38,107 nt of DNA. Origin: an uncultured Bacteroidia bacterium (GTDB taxonomy: Bacteria; Bacteroidota; Bacteroidia; Bacteroidales; UBA932). The first letter of the stretch is position 1. The number at the start of each line of letters is the position of its first letter. The DNA is taken from the NCBI GenBank assembly GCA_902785065.1, contig CACZXH010000016.1:1-38107 (forward strand), in the 5' to 3' direction. Shown here one piece after another: positions 33,417 to 38,107 of this stretch. The translations under genes were made by a program, and so were the position numbers. Below the pieces are notes generated by a model that saw nothing but the letters and a program-made list of their open reading frames with translations, did not search any database and had not been told where the DNA came from.

Positions 33417-34347
33417 GGGCGGCCTCCTTTGCTGCTTCAGCAATCAATGCGGCTTCGGCGGCTTTCGCCTCCGCCGCTTTCTTTTTCCGTTCGGCGATGC
33501 GGGCCTTGACGGCGTCCTTGTCCAGGGGTTTCGGGAAGTTCACCCCGTGGATGGCGCCGGTCGGGCAGACGGCCTCGCATTCGCGGCAGAGCTTGCACTT
33601 GTAGGAATCGATCCAGGCGATGTTGACCGCCATGGTGATAGCATCGTGGATGCATGTCTTCGCACACAGGCCGCAGCCGATGCAGGCGTTGGCGCAGGCT
33701 TTCTTCGCGACAGGGCCCTTGTCCTTGTTCACGCAGGAAACGAACTCGCGCATGCCGCGCGGTCCTTTCTGGCGCAGTTCGATGATTTTCTTGGGGCAGG
33801 CCTTCACGCAGGCGCCACAAGCGGTGCACTTCTCTTCGTCCACGACGGGAAGGCCGGTGGCAGGATCCATGGAGAGGGCGCCGAACTGGCAGGCCGAGAC
33901 GCAGTCGCCGCAGCCCAGGCAACCGTAGGCGCAGGCCGTATCGCCCGCATAGAGGGCGGACTTCACCGCGCAGGTGGCGAATCCGTCGTACTCGTTCACG
34001 CGCGGACGGGCCTCACAGGTCCCGTTGCAACGGACGACAGCCACCTCGGGCGCCTTGGCCTTGACCTCGAAGCCGAGGATGGACGCAACTTTCGCCATGA
34101 CGTCGTTGCCGCCCACCGGGCAGAAGATGCCTTCCAGATCCGGAGACTTCACCGCCGCCTCGGAGAACGCCCGGCAGCCGGCAAAGCCGCATCCGCCGCA
34201 GTTCGCACCGGGCATCACTTTCTCCACCTCGTCGATGCGGGGATCCTCCTCCACCTTGAACTTCTTCGCCACCAGGAAGAGGACGAGCGCAAGCACCAGG
34301 CCGAGTACCGTGATGATCGCAATGGTCCAGATGACAGTGTTGGTCAT
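33409..34347 (-). CDS. rnfB: Rnf complex subunit B (multi-cluster ferredoxin-side subunit)
   Basis: Protein of 312 residues. One N-terminal membrane helix (about 5-27) is followed by the RnfB Fe-S domain with Cys50, 53, 58 and 76 (CGGCGFAGC). Next come ferredoxin-type clusters: CLGCGDCVSACQ (143-153), CTACGACVKACP (174-184), CIGCGLCAKTC (222-232) and CKLCRECEAVCP (251-261). Cys126, 139, 205 and 218 complete extra sites. The end (about 280-312) is an Ala/Lys/Glu-rich helix. RnfB takes electrons from ferredoxin in the cytoplasm. It is the first subunit gene, 26 nt after rseC. Confidence 0.96.
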   Translation of the reverse strand: MTNTVIWTIAIITVLGLVLALVLFLVAKKFKVEEDPRIDEVEKVMPGANCGGCGFAGCRAFSEAAVKSPDLEGIFCPVGGNDVMAKVASILGFEVKAKAPEVAVVRCNGTCEARPRVNEYDGFATCAVKSALYAGDTACAYGCLGCGDCVSACQFGALSMDPATGLPVVDEEKCTACGACVKACPKKIIELRQKGPRGMREFVSCVNKDKGPVAKKACANACIGCGLCAKTCIHDAITMAVNIAWIDSYKCKLCRECEAVCPTGAIHGVNFPKPLDKDAVKARIAERKKKAAEAKAAEAALIAEAAKEAAHE

Positions 34348-34373
34348 ATAAGGTTTGGGTTAAGGTTTATTGG

Positions 34374-34784
34374 TTATTGTATAGTGAAAATGTATTCGTT
34401 CCGGAGACGGTCCCGCAGGAGCCACAGGATGCCGTAATAGAGAGCCACGGCGCCGAGGCCCGCAAGGCCGGCCGCGACTTCGCCCACGCCCAGGGCGATG
34501 AGCCCGAGCGCGACGCCCAGCAGGACGACCAGCGGGAGGAAATAGGCGAGCCAGACGGCCTTGAGGCCCATCGTCGCCTTCAGCACCACGTTCACCTCGT
34601 CCCCGACGCCGTAGGTGGCGGAGGGAGCGGTAGGTACTTCGATCGCCTTTTCAGTGTATTCGGAAAGGCCGCACAGGCCGGCGGCGTGACATTCCGAGCA
34701 GGCCGAATGCGAGACGATCCGAACCGTCGTGGTCTGCGGGGTCATCGACACGACCTGACCGGTATGCATCACTTGCTCCTTCAT
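34374..34784 (-). CDS. rseC: RseC/MucC-family membrane protein
   Basis: Protein of 136 residues. The N-terminal domain shows GQVVSMTPQTTTVRI and a Cys cluster Cys29-x2-Cys32-x5-Cys38 (ACSECHAAGLCG), then VGDEVNVVLKATMGLKAVWLAYFLPLVVLLG and a second helix GEVAAGLAGLGAVALYYGILWLL. This is the RseC layout: cytoplasmic Cys domain plus two membrane helices. In enterobacteria RseC acts with Rnf/Rsx proteins in SoxR reduction, and in Bacteroidales it stands ahead of rnfB as here. A maturation or redox role for Rnf is likely. Its ATG overlaps the stop of the DUF3108 gene by 4 nt (ATGA). Confidence 0.92.
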   Translation of the reverse strand: MKEQVMHTGQVVSMTPQTTTVRIVSHSACSECHAAGLCGLSEYTEKAIEVPTAPSATYGVGDEVNVVLKATMGLKAVWLAYFLPLVVLLGVALGLIALGVGEVAAGLAGLGAVALYYGILWLLRDRLRNEYIFTIQ

Positions 34785-35635
34785 TTGACGCGCTTGGTGG
34801 AAATGAGGGCGGTAAAATCGTGGGCCAGCCCCTCGTAGGAGGCGAGCCGGCCGTTCATCGCGCCCACCTTGAGCGGCGCCATGAAGGCGACGGGCAGCCG
34901 GTTGTCATCGTCGGAGAACCACAGGATCGCATCCTCGTTCCCCTCGAACACCTCGCCCTTCTTGAGCGAGAGCCCGAACTTCCGGGTAGCGATGGTGCCG
35001 ACGCCCTTGATGTATTTGTTCTCCTGGCCGCGGTAGGTCAGGTTTACGGTCTGCACTTCCCGGTCGATGGCGAAGAATATCCTGTACACCGTCCCGGGCT
35101 TCAGGTTCGCATAGTCCATCCGGCGGGCATAGTAGAACAGGGAGGTGACGTCGTAGGTGCAGTCCCCGAAAGGAATGTCCATGTCCACCTTCTCCTTGTC
35201 CCAGTACTCCAGATGGGCATGGATGACGTTGGCCTTGTGGTCGTACCGATAGTCGTTGATGCAATGGTAATCCCCCTCCCGCGTCTCACGGAGGAAACGG
35301 CGGGGTTCGACGCCCTTCAGGCCGAACCAGGACTCGAAACTCTCCCGGATCTTGAAGAATACGTCGAAGAACGGGGCCGTCTTCATCGTCAGGGCCGTAT
35401 GCCAGACCTTTTCCCCGTTCAGGGTCGTCTGGTCGGCCGTGAGGTTGGCCTTGGCCACGTCGGTCTGGACCGCGTGCCAGTTGTAGGAGACATTGAAGAC
35501 AATCCTCTCACCGTCCTTGTAAGGGTCCACGCCGTCGGTGCGGGCGGGGAGGCACCGGGCATTCTGCGCGAATGCGGCGGTTCCGGCCACCAGCAGGAGG
35601 ACGGAGAGGAGGAATATGCGGAGGGTTTTCATCAT
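34781..35635 (-). CDS. DUF3108 secreted protein
   Basis: Protein of 284 residues from the ATG at 35635 (MMKTLRIFLLSVLLLVAGTAAFAQ, a signal peptide). DUF3108 signs are YKDGERIVFNVSYNWHAVQTDVAKANL near the start, then AFFKI-like VFFKIRESFESWFG, EPRRFLRETREGDYHCINDYRYD, DVTSLFYYARRMDY and ALWFSDDDNRLPVAF-like ILWFSDDDNRLPVAFMAPLKVGAMNGRLASY at the end. The family is periplasmic with a beta-rich fold and no proven function. The gene is joined by a 1-nt overlap to dnaB before it and by a 4-nt overlap to rseC after it, so it lies inside the long minus-strand transcript. Confidence 0.9.
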   Translation of the reverse strand: MMKTLRIFLLSVLLLVAGTAAFAQNARCLPARTDGVDPYKDGERIVFNVSYNWHAVQTDVAKANLTADQTTLNGEKVWHTALTMKTAPFFDVFFKIRESFESWFGLKGVEPRRFLRETREGDYHCINDYRYDHKANVIHAHLEYWDKEKVDMDIPFGDCTYDVTSLFYYARRMDYANLKPGTVYRIFFAIDREVQTVNLTYRGQENKYIKGVGTIATRKFGLSLKKGEVFEGNEDAILWFSDDDNRLPVAFMAPLKVGAMNGRLASYEGLAHDFTALISTKRVK

Positions 35636-37116
35636 CAGAAGGGTTGGTTCGCGTCTTCGAAGTTGTAGCCGTCGTCCGTCTTCACGGGTTCGCTGGCCGC
35701 GCTCACATAGGGGCGCTGCGCCTGGATATCCAGCGACTGGTCGGGTTCCACGAACTTGACCTGCCCGGACTTGTATTTCATCTCGATGTCGCATACTTCG
35801 CCGTTTCTGTGCTTTGCTATCACAATCCATGCCTTTTCCTTGTCGGCCGGGTCTTCGGACATGCCGGTGAACTCCGGACGGTGGATGAAAATGACCATGT
35901 CGGCGTCCTGTTCAATGGAGCCGGACTCGCGGAGGTCGCTCAGCTGCGGCTTTCCCAGGCCGCCGGTCCGCTTCACCACGTCGCGGGACAGCTGCGAGAG
36001 GGCGATGATCGGGATGTTCAATTCCTTGGCCGTAGCCTTGAGGGTCCGGGAGATGGCGGCGACTTCCTGCTCGCGGAGACCGCGGAGCTCCACCGGGCCC
36101 TGCATCAGCTGCAGGTAGTCCACCACGATCAGGCGCACCTGCTTCTGCTTGACGAGGCGCTTCGCCTTGGCGCGGAATTCCATGATCGGGATGCCCGGGG
36201 TGTCGTCGATGTACAGCGGCGCCTTCGCCAGGCGCTTGAGGGTGTACTCAAGCTGCTCCCACTCGAAGGGCTCCAGTTTCACGCCGCCCCGGATCTTCTC
36301 GCCGGAAAGGCCGGATTCGGTGGTGATGAGACGCTTGCCCAACTGGTCGGCCGACATTTCCAGGGAGAAGACGGCCACCGGCATGTTGTGGTCCACCGCC
36401 GCATTGCGGGCGATGTTCAGGGCGAAGGCCGTCTTACCCACGGACGGACGGGCCGCCAGGATGATGAGGTCGGACTTCTGCCAGCCCTGGGTGACCCGGT
36501 CGATGGAAGGATAGCCGCTGGGGACGCCGGAAGGACCGGTGATCTTCTGCAGTTCCTGCAGGTTGTCCATCACCGAGTTGATGATGGAGCCGATGTCTTT
36601 GACGTCGTGCTTGTCGTTGGTCTGGATGGCCTGGAAGACTTTCGTCTGCGCGTCATCGATGAGGTTGTCCACGATGACCGTCTCGTCGAACGACTCCTTG
36701 AGGATCTCGTAGGAGGCCGTAATCAGGTCGCGCTGGATGGTCTTCTGCTTGAGGATCTTGAGATAGAACTCGATGTGGGCCGCTGCGCCGATGTTCTGCG
36801 ACAGGTCCGCCAGGAAGACGGGGCCGCCCACCGCCTCCAGGTTCCCCTGGTTGCGGAGTTTCTCGGACACGGAGATGAGGTCGATAGCCACGTGCTCGTT
36901 CACGAGCGAAGACATCGCCTCGAAGATCATCCGGTGCTTGGGATCGTAGAAGCAGGACGCAGTGAGCTCCTCCATGGACTCGTCGATGGTCGACGGTTCC
37001 ACGAGCATCGCTCCCAGGACAGCCGCTTCTACATCCAGGGCCTGCGGGGGCTTGTTCCCCATCAGGGTCTCCAGATTGACTGCCTGATCTTTCTTTTTCC
37101 GGGAATACTCAGGCAT
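35635..37116 (-). CDS. dnaB: Replicative DNA helicase DnaB
   Basis: Protein of 493 residues. The N-terminal primase-binding helical domain (about 20-120) starts PPQALDVEAAVLGAMLVE. The RecA-like domain (about 190-460) holds Walker A ARPSVGKTA (222-230, Lys228), SLEMSADQLGKRL, Walker B LIVVDYLQLM, ALSQLSRDV and DLRESGSIEQDADMVIFIHR. DnaB unwinds the chromosome at the fork as a hexamer. No intein or split is present. The gene is 12 nt after the zinc-ribbon gene, and its stop overlaps the DUF3108 start (TGATG). Confidence 0.98.
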   Translation of the reverse strand: MPEYSRKKKDQAVNLETLMGNKPPQALDVEAAVLGAMLVEPSTIDESMEELTASCFYDPKHRMIFEAMSSLVNEHVAIDLISVSEKLRNQGNLEAVGGPVFLADLSQNIGAAAHIEFYLKILKQKTIQRDLITASYEILKESFDETVIVDNLIDDAQTKVFQAIQTNDKHDVKDIGSIINSVMDNLQELQKITGPSGVPSGYPSIDRVTQGWQKSDLIILAARPSVGKTAFALNIARNAAVDHNMPVAVFSLEMSADQLGKRLITTESGLSGEKIRGGVKLEPFEWEQLEYTLKRLAKAPLYIDDTPGIPIMEFRAKAKRLVKQKQVRLIVVDYLQLMQGPVELRGLREQEVAAISRTLKATAKELNIPIIALSQLSRDVVKRTGGLGKPQLSDLRESGSIEQDADMVIFIHRPEFTGMSEDPADKEKAWIVIAKHRNGEVCDIEMKYKSGQVKFVEPDQSLDIQAQRPYVSAASEPVKTDDGYNFEDANQPF

Positions 37117-37128
37117 GGGGCGGAGGGA

Positions 37129-37944
37129 CTACTCGAAATCCGGGTTGATGATGATGCGGCCGCAGTGCTCGCAGATGATGAGCTTGCTGTTGGAGGCGAT
37201 CTCCACCAGGCGCTGCGGGGTGATGGTGTTGAAGCAGCCGCCGCAGGCGTTGCCGTTGTACACGGAAACCACGGCGAGGTGGTTGTGCACGCTCTGGCGG
37301 ATGCGCTCGTAAGCGCTCATCGTGCGGGCGTCGATCTTCGCGGCGCAGGCGTCGCGGCGCTCCTGCAGGACCGCCTCTTCCTTGGCGGTGGACTCGACGA
37401 TCACGGCGAGTTCGTCCTTCTTGGCCTTCAGGTCCTCGGTACGGATGGTGATATGGTCCTTGAGGTCATCGAGGTCGGCCTTGCGGGCGGCAATCTCGTA
37501 ACGGGTGTCGGTGATGTTCTTCTCGTCGATCTGGCGCAGGAGGTCCTGGTTCTCGATCTCCTTGTTCAGGGAGTCGTACTCGCGGCTGTTGGTGATGGTC
37601 TCGAGCTGGCGCTGGTACTTCTCCACGGTGCTTTCGTGCTCGGCGATGGAAAGCTTCGCGTCGGCGATGTTCCGGTTGAGCTGCTCAATGACGGCGGAAA
37701 GCTGGGCGGAGCGGGCCTTGAGGTCGGCGATCTCGTTCTCGAGTTGTTCGACCTCGGCGGGGAGTTCGCCGCGGAGCTGGATGATCTTGTCCATCTCGGA
37801 GTCGGCCGCCTGGAGTTCATACAGGGTCTTGAGCTTCTCGGAGACGCTCATCTCGGAGTCGGCGAAAGTCTTCTGCAGGGAGACGAAAGTCTCGTGCTGG
37901 TCGATCGGAGCATCCACCTTTTTGACGGTTTTCTTGGTTGCCAT
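37129..37944 (-). CDS. Coiled-coil zinc-ribbon protein (C4-type)
   Basis: Protein of 271 residues. After a Lys-rich start, residues about 35-205 form a long antiparallel coiled coil (LYELQAADSEMDKIIQLRGELPAEVEQLENEIADLK). The C-terminal zinc ribbon has CGGC (Cys234/237) and CEHC (Cys258/261), with the family stretch NACGGCFNTITPQRLVEI and IICEHCGRIII. The family (PF02591) is found across bacteria, often beside a nif3-like gene as here; a nucleic-acid or ribosome-linked role is suspected but not settled. A partial nif3-like gene ends 30 nt upstream. Confidence 0.92.
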   Translation of the reverse strand: MATKKTVKKVDAPIDQHETFVSLQKTFADSEMSVSEKLKTLYELQAADSEMDKIIQLRGELPAEVEQLENEIADLKARSAQLSAVIEQLNRNIADAKLSIAEHESTVEKYQRQLETITNSREYDSLNKEIENQDLLRQIDEKNITDTRYEIAARKADLDDLKDHITIRTEDLKAKKDELAVIVESTAKEEAVLQERRDACAAKIDARTMSAYERIRQSVHNHLAVVSVYNGNACGGCFNTITPQRLVEIASNSKLIICEHCGRIIINPDFE

Positions 37945-37955
37945 AAGGGTCTTGT

Positions 37956-37969
37956 ATAAATCGATTTAT
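37956..37969. repeat. 14-bp perfect palindrome before the zinc-ribbon gene
   Basis: ATAAATCGATTTAT is a perfect palindrome in the 30-nt gap between the nif3-like stop and the zinc-ribbon start. It could be an operator, or chance in a short AT-rich gap. Confidence 0.4.
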
Positions 37970-37974
37970 CGTAT

Positions 37975-38107
37975 TCAATAGTATCGGACCGGATTGCTCC
38001 GTCCGAGGTTGTCGCTGATGCGAACTGCAAAGGTAGGAAATTTTTCGCGGATAACCTTACATAATATCTCCACGATGTCCACTTCGCTCTCGAAGTGGCC
38101 GATGTCC
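37975..38107 (-). CDS. Nif3-like dinuclear metal centre protein (C-terminal end)
   Basis: Partial gene entering from the right edge on the minus strand; 43 residues are visible before the TGA at 37975-37977. The frame reads DIGHFESEVDIVEILCKVIREKF in two parts, then PTFAVRISDNLGRSNPVRYY. The D-I-G-H-F/Y-E-S/T-E motif and the ending KFPTF-A-V-x-x-S ... NP match the C-terminus of Nif3/YbgI (GTP cyclohydrolase I type 2-like) proteins, where the His and Glu bind the metal pair. In many bacteria it stands directly ahead of the zinc-ribbon gene, as here. Function of the family is unsettled. Confidence 0.88.
   Translation of the reverse strand, partial: DIGHFESEVDIVEILCKVIREKFPTFAVRISDNLGRSNPVRYY

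Noticed and set aside
35572-37959. 795-residue plus-strand open frame opposite dnaB and the zinc-ribbon gene
   Set aside because: It spans two certain genes on the other strand and is Leu/Val/Asp repeats produced by their codon bias.
1-38107. CRISPR array, insertion sequence, prophage or complete defence system
   Set aside because: No spaced direct repeats, transposase, integrase or phage structural gene was seen; the DUF1016 gene alone does not make a defence system.

Overview
The window is a gene-dense, GC-rich piece of a Bacteroidota (order Bacteroidales) chromosome. The evidence is a SusC/SusD pair, many lipoproteins with a Bacteroidota-type lipobox, near-absence of Shine-Dalgarno sequences, the -7 promoter box TAnnTTTG in front of several genes, and an Rnf operon in the order rnfB-C-D-G-E-A. 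The high GC fits an uncultured gut Bacteroidales or Alistipes-like lineage; genus cannot be fixed from this sequence.

Layout. 1-318: end of an MFS sugar transporter. 354-2452: a small EF-hand/LEA-like protein, a strong terminator and a secreted C69 dipeptidase. 2486-3672: an AT-richer DUF1016 (YhcG-type PD-(D/E)XK) nuclease gene preceded by nested palindromes; it looks like accessory DNA. 3730-10073: a lipoprotein carboxylesterase diverging from a DUF5009/HGSNAT-like membrane acyltransferase, then a serpin lipoprotein, an iron-dependent alcohol dehydrogenase and a DUF4886 SGNH-like protein. 10070-13071: a patatin/BamA-like fusion and a DUF2271 lipoprotein. 13072-13475: tRNA-Arg(TCT) and non-coding inverted repeats. 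13476-16329: a DcuA/B-type C4-dicarboxylate transporter, a PPC/DUF296 protein and a secreted protein of unknown function.

16322-28233 is a polysaccharide utilisation locus built around two GH89 alpha-N-acetylglucosaminidases. On the minus strand lie susC, susD, a SusE-position lipoprotein and GH89-A; diverging from them on the plus strand are a DUF5077-DUF3472 lipoprotein and GH89-B. The likely target is a glycan ending in alpha-GlcNAc. No regulator of the locus is inside the window. The HGSNAT-like acyltransferase about 10 kb away recalls the lysosomal heparan-sulfate pair HGSNAT/NAGLU.

28230-38107 is a minus-strand run: nif3-like (partial, reading in from beyond the right edge), a zinc-ribbon coiled-coil protein, dnaB, a DUF3108 protein, rseC and rnfBCDGEA, followed by two tandem 8-strand barrel proteins. 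The Rnf complex couples ferredoxin oxidation and NAD reduction to ion pumping; with the dicarboxylate transporter and alcohol dehydrogenase it fits an anaerobic, fermentative or fumarate-respiring cell. Two oddities fall in it: rnfE carries a perfect 25-bp tandem duplication that shifts the frame, and the end of rnfG is built from a repeat-like sequence.
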